Shown here piece after piece: positions 33,022-41,686 of a stretch of DNA of 64,000 bases (the first letter of the stretch is position 1; the number at the start of each line of letters is the position of its first letter). A program made the position numbers and the translations under genes. The DNA is from an uncultured Bacteroidota bacterium (GTDB lineage: Bacteria; Bacteroidota; Bacteroidia; NS11-12g; UBA9320), in the NCBI GenBank assembly GCA_937124965.1, contig CAKZLB010000049.1, forward strand, positions 1 to 64,000, in the 5' to 3' direction. Below the pieces are notes generated by a model. That model saw only the letters and a list, made by a program, of their open reading frames with translations. It made no database searches and was not told the DNA's origin.

Positions 33022-33175
33022 TCACCCCTTTGGGGTTAGAGCCATTCCACCCCTTTGGGGTTAGAGTCATGCCACACCTTCGGGGTTTATGTTGATTGGT
33101 CCGTGGAGTCAACCCCGGAGGGGTGCAATGACTAAACATTTCTCTTTACAAAGTTTTAACCCCGAAGGGGTGGCA
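33022..33175. repeat. Cluster of five REP-like palindromes
   Basis: Three units in one orientation (CACCCCTTTGGGGTTA at 33023, CCACCCCTTTGGGGTTAG at 33047-33064, CACACCTTCGGGGTTTA at 33073) and two inverted (AACCCCGGAGGGGTG at 33111-33125, TTAACCCCGAAGGGGTGGC at 33156). They follow the REP-associated transposase directly, the usual arrangement for these systems. The remaining DNA to 33363 holds no gene. Confidence 0.85.
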
Positions 33176-33363
33176 TATGTACATAGGTTGGAGCAAATTC
33201 CTCCACGATGAAAACTCATAATGGGCGTAGGTATTTTTATGCTTCGTGTAACAAAATAATGAACGAAAAAATGGTGAAGGTTTAAATCTATTCAAAAAAA
33301 AAATTTCACAAGCTAGCCAAGTGAACACCTATTTCCTGTAAACATATTTTAACTCACAACCTC

Positions 33364-34776
33364 TCACTCAATCTTATAAACCACATAATCCTCGTCATCC
33401 AATAGTGGCTGATAGGAGAATTCGCGATATTCACCGGCGTGCTTGTCGATAATGAGGTACTTTGCTCCCTCCTCTCCTAACGACTCTATAAAACCATCTG
33501 TTTGCAAATCGTTATTGTCGCAAACCCAGCCTCTGCGGTGCGCGAAATACATGTTCACTGGGTTGCTTCCACCATTAATCACCACTAACCCATCATCTGG
33601 TAACACGTTGTTTAACTTACTTTCTAATTCCAATTTATACACTTGAGACTCGCGTAAGAAAAAATCATGTTGGTGGTTTCCAATACTTTCGGCGGTAATG
33701 ATAACCAAAAGAATCGTTGCATATTTTGTCGGTATTTTTTGAATAAAATATCCAGCAACTAACGCCATAACTGGTGCAAATGGAACGATGTAATATCCAT
33801 GAGTTGCAAATACAAATCCTGTTTTTGCAATAAAAAAACCAAATACGATGGTAACAGATGTTAAAGCTAATTGCAACATTCTGTTTTTGGATTTAATTAA
33901 ATAATACAGCCCCAATACGAAGCATCCAAAAGCAACAAAAGACTTCAACCCATCAAAATAAAACTTCTCAAAAAATTGGGGGAGCAAGCCTAACACCTCA
34001 TAAAATCCTTCCTTTAAGGATCGTGGAAAATAAAGATGGTAATGGTAGTGGTCAAAAATATAAGGCACCCAATAGAAATACCACACACAGACCAATCCGA
34101 AGCCAATCACTCCAGATACTCCCAGCCAAACCTTCCTTTTGAGAGGTGTTTCTTTTAAGAATGGGACCACAATTAGGCAACTCATCAAACTGAGCGCTGG
34201 AATCTTGCTCAGTACACCCAAGGTACAGAACAGAAAAAACGAGAGCAGATATAGCCACTTTCCGTCTTTTAAATAAACATACGCACCATATAATCCAATA
34301 AATACAAGAGAAACACTAAATGTGTCGGGCATAATTTTGCGCGAGTATTGCAACCACAGCGATGTAATCGCCACAAGCGTTGCATAAAGTGCAAGTTTTG
34401 AATTGATTGTTTTGGCAATGAGTTTATAGAAATAGTAAAGACCAAACGACGATACCACTAAATTTATCCATCTACCATTCCAATGATTAAAACCAACCAC
34501 CTTTGAAACCAAAAAAATCAGGTAATTGTAAAGTGGAAATTCGGATGTTGTAATTCCTGAATTTGCGCCAGCTAGATCGATACGTGTATATAGAATGTTG
34601 GGTGATATTTCGTAGAAGTTACGAGCAATCATATTGGTTAGTGCTTGTCGCCAGCTGTGTCCACCTTCCAATGGTGGATTGGTTATTCCAATCAAACGAA
34701 TCAGAAAAAACACCAACAACCAGAACCGAATATCGGAAAATAAAGGTTTAATGTGTGTATTGTAACTCAATTTCAT
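33364..34776 (-). CDS. Glycosyltransferase family 39-like membrane protein (PMT_2 type)
   Basis: A 470-residue protein from ATG 34776 (MKLSYNT). It has about 11 membrane segments. The first loop carries GGHSWRQALT preceded by acidic NPPLEGG, and a following loop has the IDLAGANSGITTSEFPLYNY pattern, as in ArnT/PMT-type polyprenyl-sugar transferases. The C-terminal 90 residues form a soluble domain with GLVVINGGSNPVNMYF. It probably moves a sugar from a lipid carrier to a protein or glycan outside the inner membrane. Monocistronic. Confidence 0.82.
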   Translation of the reverse strand: MKLSYNTHIKPLFSDIRFWLLVFFLIRLIGITNPPLEGGHSWRQALTNMIARNFYEISPNILYTRIDLAGANSGITTSEFPLYNYLIFLVSKVVGFNHWNGRWINLVVSSFGLYYFYKLIAKTINSKLALYATLVAITSLWLQYSRKIMPDTFSVSLVFIGLYGAYVYLKDGKWLYLLSFFLFCTLGVLSKIPALSLMSCLIVVPFLKETPLKRKVWLGVSGVIGFGLVCVWYFYWVPYIFDHYHYHLYFPRSLKEGFYEVLGLLPQFFEKFYFDGLKSFVAFGCFVLGLYYLIKSKNRMLQLALTSVTIVFGFFIAKTGFVFATHGYYIVPFAPVMALVAGYFIQKIPTKYATILLVIITAESIGNHQHDFFLRESQVYKLELESKLNNVLPDDGLVVINGGSNPVNMYFAHRRGWVCDNNDLQTDGFIESLGEEGAKYLIIDKHAGEYREFSYQPLLDDEDYVVYKIE

Positions 34777-34925
34777 TGTACCGTAACACGGGTTAAATCC
34801 CTGACCGCACAAATATATTCATTAAGGGATTACGTATATCTTAAATTCGTAATGATCATTAACCGCAGATATGGAGACCAAAGCGTGAGGATATACAAAA
34901 ACGATAGGAGATTGCTGATTGCATA

Positions 34926-35126
34926 TTGGAGGTTTGGTATATGTCTGAATGTGTTGACATGTTTACGTTGACAAAAACCAGTAGAAACGAAATGATTGAA
35001 GAAGTTAAGAAGTATGCGAAACAAAAAAATCGCAACGTATCTGCTATCATCGAGAATTATCTAAAAATGCTTAAAACGATGAACATCGAAAAGCAGATAG
35101 GTGGATGCACTAAATTCTGGTTTTAA
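34926..35126 (+). pseudogene. Remnant of a DUF6364-like antitoxin
   Basis: A 66-residue frame whose middle (SRNEMIEEVKKYAKQKNRNV, then SAIIENYLKML) resembles the ribbon-helix-helix antitoxins of DUF6364, which usually begin with a short beta strand and pair with PIN-domain toxins. Here the start is unclear, the C-terminus is odd (GGCTKFWF) and no toxin follows. Probably a broken toxin-antitoxin locus. Confidence 0.45.
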
Positions 35127-35189
35127 CGAATCTAAGAAAAGAGATTTGGCTATAAATAACGCCTGTAAGCGTATTTGAAATGGTTGGAG

Positions 35190-35210
35190 TATATTTGATA
35201 TCAATTGATA
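35190..35210 (+). promoter_or_regulatory. Promoter of the Crp/Fnr gene with 12-bp palindrome
   Basis: TATATTTG at 35190-35197 is a consensus -7 box. The perfect palindrome TATCAATTGATA at 35199-35210 lies over the expected transcription start, and AATTGATAT repeats half of it. It may be an autoregulatory site of the Crp/Fnr protein. Confidence 0.5.
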
Positions 35211-35211
35211 A

Positions 35212-35880
35212 TTGATATACAACCAAAGCGTAACGATATTTGCCAAAACACTTCCCACTTTGGAATTAAACGACATTATTGAATTCAAACCGTCTCCACA
35301 GATTCGTGAACGATTAACTGATTTTGGGTTTACCAAAACCTTTACGGAAGGACAAGTTATTTTAAATGAGAATGCCTACATCAAAGCAATTCCAATTGTT
35401 ATGTCTGGAAGCATACGGGTTATGCGAGCAGATGAAGATGGTAGAGAGCTCCTCCTCTATTATATCAATGCCGGCGAGAGTTGTATCATGTCGTTTTTAG
35501 GTGGAATGCATCAAGATACCAGTAAGGTAACTGCCATTGCAGAGCAAGAAACAAGCATCCTGTTTATACCGATTGACAAAGTCAGCCTACTCATAAAGGA
35601 GTTCCCAGAGTGGTTAGATTATATCTTCCGATTATATCATAAACGTTTTGAAGAATTGTTAGATGTGGTTAACGCGATTACGTTTAAAAAGCTCGACGAA
35701 CGGTTGCTCAACTACATCAAAAAGAAGTGCGCATTAACCAACACAAGAACATTAACGGTAACCCATGAGCAATTGGCCAACGAATTAGGTTCAGCCCGTG
35801 TTGTAGTGTCAAGATTGTTAAAACAAATGGAAGAAGATGGCCTTGTATCTTTAAGCAGAAATAAAATTTCATTGAAATAG
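35212..35880 (+). CDS. Crp/Fnr-family transcriptional regulator
   Basis: A 222-residue protein. The cyclic-nucleotide-binding-like fold spans about residues 25-135 (FTEGQVILNENAYIKAIPIV, then INAGESCIMSF). The helix-turn-helix is at about 170-210 (LTVTHEQLANELGSARVVVS). There is no N-terminal Cys cluster, so no Fnr-type iron-sulfur centre. No ATG is available before the domain; TTG at 35212 is the likely start, close to the transcription start. Two rhodanese genes follow, which points to a sulfur, sulfide or redox response. Confidence 0.87.
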   Translation: MIYNQSVTIFAKTLPTLELNDIIEFKPSPQIRERLTDFGFTKTFTEGQVILNENAYIKAIPIVMSGSIRVMRADEDGRELLLYYINAGESCIMSFLGGMHQDTSKVTAIAEQETSILFIPIDKVSLLIKEFPEWLDYIFRLYHKRFEELLDVVNAITFKKLDERLLNYIKKKCALTNTRTLTVTHEQLANELGSARVVVSRLLKQMEEDGLVSLSRNKISLK

Positions 35881-36013
35881 CCTCATTGTCTCATTCCATC
35901 ATTATCTCATTCTATCATTGCCTCTTTGTACCAATAAAAATCCCTTGTGTAACATAAGTAGCAAACTTCAAAGAATCGTATCCTGTTCTTTGCACTATCA
36001 AATTGCAAACAAA

Positions 36014-36298
36014 ATGAACGTAGAACAAATTATTAAATCAAAACAAGGTACTATTGTAGACGTGCGAACTCCTGCAGAATTTCAGGGTGGAAATGCACAT
36101 GGTTCAATCAATATTCCATTAAACGAAGTTGATCAACGAATCGAAGAATTAAAAAACATGGAGCAACCATTAGTATTGTGTTGTGCGAGTGGCGGACGAA
36201 GTGGTCAGGCGACACAATTTTTACAACAGTTTGGTATCGATTGTTGCAACGGTGGTTCGTGGTTAGATGTAAACTATTACCAATCTCAAACAGCGTAA
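36014..36298 (+). CDS. Single-domain rhodanese
   Basis: A 94-residue sulfurtransferase from ATG 36014. It has GTIVDVRTPAEFQGG near the N-terminus and the active-site loop LCCASGGRSG, where the loop Cys carries the persulfide. It is followed after 3 bp by a second rhodanese and lies downstream of the Crp/Fnr gene. The 130 bp between the Crp gene and this start contain degenerate TCTCATT/ATCATT repeats. Confidence 0.9.
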   Translation: MNVEQIIKSKQGTIVDVRTPAEFQGGNAHGSINIPLNEVDQRIEELKNMEQPLVLCCASGGRSGQATQFLQQFGIDCCNGGSWLDVNYYQSQTA

Positions 36299-36301
36299 CA
36301 T

Positions 36302-36613
36302 ATGATTAACGCACTAAAGACTTTATTTGGCATCGGTCCAAAAGTAGATTATGCTCAGCTTGTAAAAGAAGGAGCTACAATTGTTGATGTACGAACTAAA
36401 GGCGAATATAAAAGCGGCCACATTAAGGGTTCGATAAATATTCCATTGGATACACTTGGCAATAATTTAAAAAAATTAAAAAAAGACAAAGCAATTATAA
36501 CCTGTTGTGCAAGTGGAATGCGCAGTGGGTCTGCAAAGTCTATGTTAAAATCAAACGGTTTCTCTGAAGTCCACAATGGTGGCGGTTGGATGAGTTTGAA
36601 TAACAAAATATAA
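36302..36613 (+). CDS. Single-domain rhodanese, second copy
   Basis: A 103-residue sulfurtransferase with EGATIVDVRTKGEYKSGHIK and the active-site loop TCCASGMRSGSA. It is a diverged tandem relative of the preceding gene (both end in NGG-W), probably produced by duplication, and co-transcribed with it. Confidence 0.9.
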   Translation: MINALKTLFGIGPKVDYAQLVKEGATIVDVRTKGEYKSGHIKGSINIPLDTLGNNLKKLKKDKAIITCCASGMRSGSAKSMLKSNGFSEVHNGGGWMSLNNKI

Positions 36614-36676
36614 TTACCTGAATACGTCTTTTCGATAACAGTAGCAAACGACGTGGTTTAAAGTCCCTATTCGAAA

Positions 36677-36910
36677 ATGATACGAAATATTAAAAACCGA
36701 ATATTATACAACTGGACATTCTCGCGAATCCTATACTTAGGTATTGGTCTGTTTGTGGTTTTTCAATCCATTCATTCAGCACAATGGTTTGGAGTAATTT
36801 TCGGTGGTTACTTTGCCGCAATGGGTTTGTTTTCATTTGGTTGTGCTTCTGGCAACTGTGTTGGAGGCCATTGCGAAACTGAGATAGAAGAGAAAAACAT
36901 CAGCAACTAG
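36677..36910 (+). CDS. Small membrane protein with C-terminal Cys/His cluster
   Basis: A 77-residue protein with two membrane segments (about residues 17-33 and 36-55) resembling DUF2892-type proteins found beside rhodaneses, followed by GCASGNCVGGHCETE. The three cysteines and histidine could bind a metal or carry sulfur. It belongs to the Crp/rhodanese cluster. Confidence 0.75.
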   Translation: MIRNIKNRILYNWTFSRILYLGIGLFVVFQSIHSAQWFGVIFGGYFAAMGLFSFGCASGNCVGGHCETEIEEKNISN

Positions 36911-37142
36911 CTTGCTGAAGTAAAAACACTTGAATGCACAATTCAATCGTAAAGGTTGTTTGTGCATTCATTATTTCAATACATTCACTTTGACTCTTAG
37001 TGTGATGGTTTAGCGCTGCTAAAAATCATGTTTTTAAATCTACTCAACTGATTATTCTCGTTTCTGTTGGCACTTGATTAACGTATTTTCGAAACCTTGC
37101 AACTTACCTGCAAATCAATAACAAGCAAGTCACAGAAAATAA

Positions 37143-38234
37143 ATGAAGAACTTAATCTACGCGTTGGTTTTACTTTCAATTACTGCATGTTCAACGAATA
37201 ATGAATCAAATCGCATTCAACCAAAGCGCACAGATATTGTTGAGACGGTCTACGCTTCAGTTAAAGTTGTTCCATCAATATCGTACTCACCTCAGCCATT
37301 AACCTCAGGTATTATCAAAGAGATTTTGGTGAAAGAAGGTGATCAGGTTACCGAAGATCAAACACTGTTTAGCATTGAAATTCCTGCAAATGCCAAAAAT
37401 CGGCAGTCTACTGCAGACCTTAATCTTCAAGAGGCAAAAGCAAACTACCTTGGGTCTAGTAGTTTGTTGCGCAGCATCGAAGCTGAGATACATACTGCCC
37501 AACAGCAACTGACTCTAGACTCGATGAATTTTAAACAACAAGAGCGACTATGGAATCAGAATATTGGAAAAAAGAATGACTACGATCGCGCTAAGCTTGC
37601 CTATACAAACACACAAAATCAAGTAAAAATACTTCGACAGAAAAAGCAACAAACGCTCATAAGTCTAAAAAATGCCTATCAGAAAGCGTTAAATATGAGT
37701 AACGTAGAAAAAAGTCAGGTTGGAGACTATACAGTTCGTTCGGAAATTAATGGAATAGTATTTAGCATCAATAAAGAGCCTGGAGACTTTATCACTACGC
37801 AAGAGCGATTCGGAGAAATTGGTACCTCCGATGCGTATATCATTCAAATGGATATTGACGAAGTTGATATTACAAAAGTTGCAGTTGGAGATTCGATTTT
37901 AATCAGTTTAGATGCCTATAATGACCAAGTTCTATTTGCTAATGTTACCAAGATTTATCCAAAAAAGGAAGAAGCCACTCAAACCTTTCGGGTTGAAGGG
38001 AAGTTTATTCCACCACTTCCAAAATTATACAACGGGTTTTCTGGCGAAGCAAATATTTTAGTTGATAAACGCATCAACACCTTGGTAATTCCATCAAACT
38101 ACTTGTTGCCTCAAAACAAAGTATTAACCAACGATGGAGAACTTACAGTTAAAGTTGGAATTAAAAACTTAAAGTACGTTGAGATTCTTGAAGGAGTTGA
38201 CACAAACACAGTACTCTTAAAACCAGCCGAATAA
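37143..38234 (+). CDS. HlyD/MacA-like periplasmic adaptor, lipoprotein
   Basis: A 363-residue adaptor with lipobox ITAC (Cys16). The biotinyl-lipoyl-like half LTSGIIKEILVKEGDQVTED (about 57-76) and second half (TVRSEINGIVFSINKEPGDF) flank a coiled-coil hairpin (about 100-185). The beta-barrel domain follows. It should link the permease/ATPase pair encoded next to an outer-membrane channel in a MacAB-TolC-like exporter. It is 5 bp before the permease gene. Confidence 0.9.
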   Translation: MKNLIYALVLLSITACSTNNESNRIQPKRTDIVETVYASVKVVPSISYSPQPLTSGIIKEILVKEGDQVTEDQTLFSIEIPANAKNRQSTADLNLQEAKANYLGSSSLLRSIEAEIHTAQQQLTLDSMNFKQQERLWNQNIGKKNDYDRAKLAYTNTQNQVKILRQKKQQTLISLKNAYQKALNMSNVEKSQVGDYTVRSEINGIVFSINKEPGDFITTQERFGEIGTSDAYIIQMDIDEVDITKVAVGDSILISLDAYNDQVLFANVTKIYPKKEEATQTFRVEGKFIPPLPKLYNGFSGEANILVDKRINTLVIPSNYLLPQNKVLTNDGELTVKVGIKNLKYVEILEGVDTNTVLLKPAE

Positions 38235-38239
38235 CTGAT

Positions 38240-39496
38240 ATGTTCAAACATATAATAGACATATCCAAAACACATTTGCTGTCTAAAAAAAAGCAAACTA
38301 TCATCGCATCGCTTGGCGTAACATTTGGCATTAGTATGTTCATCGTTATGATGAGTTTTATGACGGGCCTCAACCAATTGTTGGATGGTTTAGTGTTAAA
38401 TAGAACCCCTCACATTCAGATTTATAACAAAACCGAAGCATCAGAAACACAGCCAGTAGATCGATTCTTAGACGCATCCGATCAGCTGAGTCATACACAC
38501 TCCATAAGGCCAAAACGTAGGCTTTTGCGTATTCACAATGCTTTACCCATTATATCAGAATTGCGCGCAAACGAAAAAGTGAAAGGTGCCACTCCTCAAG
38601 CAACAAGCAAGGTATTTTATTTGGCCGGATCCAATAACTTAAATGGAATAATAAATGGTATAGAAGTTCAAGAGGAAGTTCGTCTTTTTAACTTCAAAGA
38701 CTACATTGTAGAAGGCGATGTAAATTGTTTACTAAAGAAGAAAAATAACACACTCATTGGGTCAGGAATTGCAAAGAAACTGTCGCTATCGCTGGGCGAC
38801 AAAGTGCAAGTGATGAACACTGAAGGTACAATATTCACGTTGGAGATTGGTGGAATATTCCAAAGTGGTTTGGCTGATGTGGATGACGTCCAAAGTTACG
38901 TCAGCTTAAAAATGGCTCAACAATTATTGGGTGCAGGTACCAACTATATAAGCCGTATTCATGTCAAACTTCACGACATAGAAGATGCGGTGCCTGTGTC
39001 GGAACTCATTGAAAATTTGTACGATGTAAAAGCATTGGATATCAATACCGCAAACGCTCAATTCGATACGGGTTCAGATATCCGAACGCTTATTTCATAT
39101 GCCGTTTCCATAACCTTGCTAATCGTTGCTGCATTTGGTATTTATAATATTTTGAACATGTTCATTTATGAAAAAATGAATGACATTGCGATATTAAAAG
39201 CTACAGGATTTACAGGTCAAGACGTCATGTACATCTTTATTTTTCAGGCATTAATGATTGGTTTGATAGGCGGAATATTGGGATTGGGCGTCGGGTACGG
39301 TATTTCTGCAATTATTGACAATGTTCCTTTTAATACAGAAGCCTTACCTACGATTAAAACGTACCCTATAAACTATGATCCCTACTTTTATATTGGGGGG
39401 ATTTCCTTTGCCTTAATTACGACCTTTTTAGCCGGTTACCTCCCTGCTAAAAAAGCTCAAAATATTGATCCTGTAGAAATCATAAGAGGCCAATAA
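38240..39496 (+). CDS. ABC transporter permease, MacB/LolC type
   Basis: A 418-residue protein with the four-segment plan: one N-terminal membrane helix (about 20-42), a large periplasmic domain, then three helices carrying FtsX-like features (ILNMFIYEKMNDIAILKATG at about 305-324, and the final FLAGYLPAKKAQNIDPVEII). It works with the ATPase at 39504 and the adaptor at 37143. Confidence 0.92.
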   Translation: MFKHIIDISKTHLLSKKKQTIIASLGVTFGISMFIVMMSFMTGLNQLLDGLVLNRTPHIQIYNKTEASETQPVDRFLDASDQLSHTHSIRPKRRLLRIHNALPIISELRANEKVKGATPQATSKVFYLAGSNNLNGIINGIEVQEEVRLFNFKDYIVEGDVNCLLKKKNNTLIGSGIAKKLSLSLGDKVQVMNTEGTIFTLEIGGIFQSGLADVDDVQSYVSLKMAQQLLGAGTNYISRIHVKLHDIEDAVPVSELIENLYDVKALDINTANAQFDTGSDIRTLISYAVSITLLIVAAFGIYNILNMFIYEKMNDIAILKATGFTGQDVMYIFIFQALMIGLIGGILGLGVGYGISAIIDNVPFNTEALPTIKTYPINYDPYFYIGGISFALITTFLAGYLPAKKAQNIDPVEIIRGQ

Positions 39497-39503
39497 AATA
39501 GCC

Positions 39504-40178
39504 ATGGAGAATATTCTAGAGACAAAAAATATCAATAAGTATTTCTTAGATCCAGTTAAGTTTCACGTTTTGAAAAATATCTCTATGCAGCTTAAGCATA
39601 AGGAATTTGTTTCAATAATGGGGAAGTCTGGTTGCGGAAAATCGACCCTACTCTATATCCTATCTACGATGGATAGTGATTATGACGGAGAGTTAATTAT
39701 TGACGGACAAGATATGTCGCATTTATCTAGGAATGAATTGGCTCGGGTCAGAAATGAAAAAATTGGTTTTATTTTTCAATTTCATTATTTGCTGCCTGAG
39801 TTCTCTGTGCTAAAAAACGTTATGCTTCCAGCGTTAAAACTTGGACGATATGATGAAGCCACTATTAAAAAGAAAGCATACGAAAAGTTAGAACTTCTAG
39901 ATGTGTTGGATCAAGCACATAAAAAAGCTTCGAGAATATCTGGTGGTCAAAAGCAGCGTGTTTCAATTGCCCGATCATTAATCAACGATCCGAAGGTTAT
40001 TATGGGTGATGAGCCAACAGGAAATTTAGACAGTAAAAACGCAGAAAATGTGTTTAACGTGTTGCGTGAGCTTAGCCACATTCATGAAATGTCCATGCTC
40101 ATTGTGACCCATGATTTGGACTTTGCCAAAAAAACCGATCGCATTATTGAAATGGGCGACGGATCTATTTTGTCGTAG
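39504..40178 (+). CDS. ABC transporter ATPase, MacB/LolD type
   Basis: A 224-residue ATPase with all motifs: Walker A GKSGCGKST, signature ISGGQKQR, Walker B IMGDEPTGNLD and the H-loop IVTHD. The Q-loop FIFQFHYLLPEF is that of the LolD/MacB group. It is the third gene of the adaptor-permease-ATPase operon; a TolC gene is not in the operon but one is present at 42830-44242. Confidence 0.93.
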   Translation: MENILETKNINKYFLDPVKFHVLKNISMQLKHKEFVSIMGKSGCGKSTLLYILSTMDSDYDGELIIDGQDMSHLSRNELARVRNEKIGFIFQFHYLLPEFSVLKNVMLPALKLGRYDEATIKKKAYEKLELLDVLDQAHKKASRISGGQKQRVSIARSLINDPKVIMGDEPTGNLDSKNAENVFNVLRELSHIHEMSMLIVTHDLDFAKKTDRIIEMGDGSILS

Positions 40179-40210
40179 TTAGGGATTAGTTCCAACTTCA
40201 AGTTTCTCCA

Positions 40211-40293
40211 TTCTGAAATCTGACTTCTGACTTCTGACTTCTGACTTCAAACTTCTGACTTCTGAAATCTGACTTCTCCTTCAAACTTCTGCC
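40211..40293. repeat. Degenerate 7-bp tandem repeat (CTTCTGA)
   Basis: CTTCTGA recurs about ten times with small variants (CTTCAAA, AATCTGA, CTTCTCC) in the gap between the ABC operon and the potassium channel gene. It is non-coding in the sense direction of both neighbours. It could vary in length by slippage and change spacing upstream of the channel gene. Confidence 0.85.
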
Positions 40294-40335
40294 ATCAAAA
40301 ATCTTACTATCTTCGTTAGGCGTTGAAATAAATAC

Positions 40336-41271
40336 ATGGAAGAAAACGATTCATCAAATTTAAATAACGATTTAGGCTTAGGGAGTAAAGCTACGGCTGG
40401 AAACTTCCGGACCTTAAATCACGATGGGACATTCAATGTTCGAAAGATAAACGTTCCCTTTTACGAACGTGTAAACTTCTTTCATTCTCTAATAACGATG
40501 TCGTGGCTCAGGTTTTTTGTGCTTGTAGTTTTAGGCTATTTATTTATCAATACACTATTTGCCAGCATTTATGTTGCCATTGGAGTGGAACATTTAACGG
40601 GTGTTCAAAAAGCTTCTGAGATGGGTAAGTTTATGGAGGCATTTTTTTTTAGTGCTCAAACCATTACAACACTCGGCTATGGTCGGGTAGCACCAGTGGG
40701 AATGGCAGCGAACGTAGTTGCTGCTATCGAATCTATGTTGGGCTTATTAACGTTTGCGCTCGCAACAGGTTTACTTTATGGACGATTTTCAAAACCAAAT
40801 GCTAAAATTAAATTCTCCAATCAAGCATTGGTTGCTCCTTATCGCGGTATTAATGGATTTATGTTTCGATTAATAAACCCACAAGACAACCAGCTAATGG
40901 AAGTCGAAGTGACCTTATCCGTATCAATGAAACGCGAGAATTCTACACTCAGAGATTTTCATTTATTAGATCTTGAACGAAGTAAAGTAGTGTTCTTTAC
41001 GACGGTGTGGACGGTGGTTCACCCGATTAACGAGGAGAGTCCACTATATGGTTTAACAGAAGAAACTGCACTCAAAAAAGACTTGGAATTTTTTGTCATG
41101 ATTAAGGCTTTCGACGAATCGTTTTCGCAAACCGTTTACTCAAGAACATCATACAAAGCTCAAGAAATGGAATGGGGAGAAAAGTTCTTGTACACCATCA
41201 AACAAGAAAAAAAGGGGATTATAGTCGATGTAGATCTATTAAGTCAAACAGAAAAAGCTCCACTAAATTGA
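40336..41271 (+). CDS. Inward-rectifier potassium channel (KirBac-like)
   Basis: A 311-residue channel. Membrane helix 1 is at about 58-82, the pore filter TLGYGR at 112-117 after the SAQTITT pore helix, and helix 2 at about 121-150. The cytoplasmic Kir immunoglobulin-like domain follows from about 155 (ALVAPYRGINGFMFRLINPQ) to the end. Family channels pass K+ and respond to lipids and pH. A possible -7 box TATCTTCG lies about 25 bp upstream. Confidence 0.93.
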   Translation: MEENDSSNLNNDLGLGSKATAGNFRTLNHDGTFNVRKINVPFYERVNFFHSLITMSWLRFFVLVVLGYLFINTLFASIYVAIGVEHLTGVQKASEMGKFMEAFFFSAQTITTLGYGRVAPVGMAANVVAAIESMLGLLTFALATGLLYGRFSKPNAKIKFSNQALVAPYRGINGFMFRLINPQDNQLMEVEVTLSVSMKRENSTLRDFHLLDLERSKVVFFTTVWTVVHPINEESPLYGLTEETALKKDLEFFVMIKAFDESFSQTVYSRTSYKAQEMEWGEKFLYTIKQEKKGIIVDVDLLSQTEKAPLN

Positions 41272-41314
41272 TATACTTTTTATAATTCATCAAAACATAT
41301 TTCTATTTACTAGT

Positions 41315-41359
41315 TATGTAACCAATTTGTTACATATATTTGCGTAACCGAATAGTTAC
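41315..41359 (+). promoter_or_regulatory. Promoter with twin GTAAC-N6-GTTAC operators
   Basis: TATGTAACCAATTTGTTACATA at 41315-41336 has perfect 8-bp arms; GTAACCGAATAGTTAC at 41344-41359 has perfect 5-bp arms. Their centres are 26 bp apart and the -7 box TATATTTG (41335-41342) lies between them. The ArsR-type gene starts at 41363, so autorepression is likely. Confidence 0.75.
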
Positions 41360-41362
41360 ATT

Positions 41363-41686
41363 TTGAGACGCGATATTTTTCAAGCCATAGCAGATCCTGT
41401 ACGACGAGAAATCATTGATAAATTATCAGACAGTTCTCTAAGCATAAATCAGATTGCTAAATCCTTTGATATCAGTAGACCTGCCGTTTCTAAACATGTA
41501 AAAATTCTTGAAGAATCTGGCGTTATAACCATAGAGCAACTTGGTCGCGAACGAATCTGTTCTATTAATCCAAAAGAGCTCGTACCAGCATTTTTATGGG
41601 TTAAACAGTACCATCGACTATGGGAAGAAAGAATCGATTCTTTTGAAGATTACTTGAATACAATAACAAAAAATAAAACGAAATGA
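41363..41686 (+). CDS. ArsR-family winged-helix regulator paired with SRPBCC protein
   Basis: A 107-residue regulator starting with TTG at 41363 (RRDIFQAIADPVRREII is the standard opening of this group). The recognition helix is SFDISRPAVSKHVKIL; the C-terminal helix is FLWVKQYHRLWEERIDSF. It lacks metal-binding cysteines. It overlaps the SRPBCC gene by 4 bp. Twin operators immediately upstream suggest it represses its own operon. Confidence 0.92.
   Translation: MRRDIFQAIADPVRREIIDKLSDSSLSINQIAKSFDISRPAVSKHVKILEESGVITIEQLGRERICSINPKELVPAFLWVKQYHRLWEERIDSFEDYLNTITKNKTK

Noticed and set aside
33146-33328. Minus-strand 60-residue frame
   Set aside because: Its N-terminal part has no family and its end is the translation of a REP palindrome.
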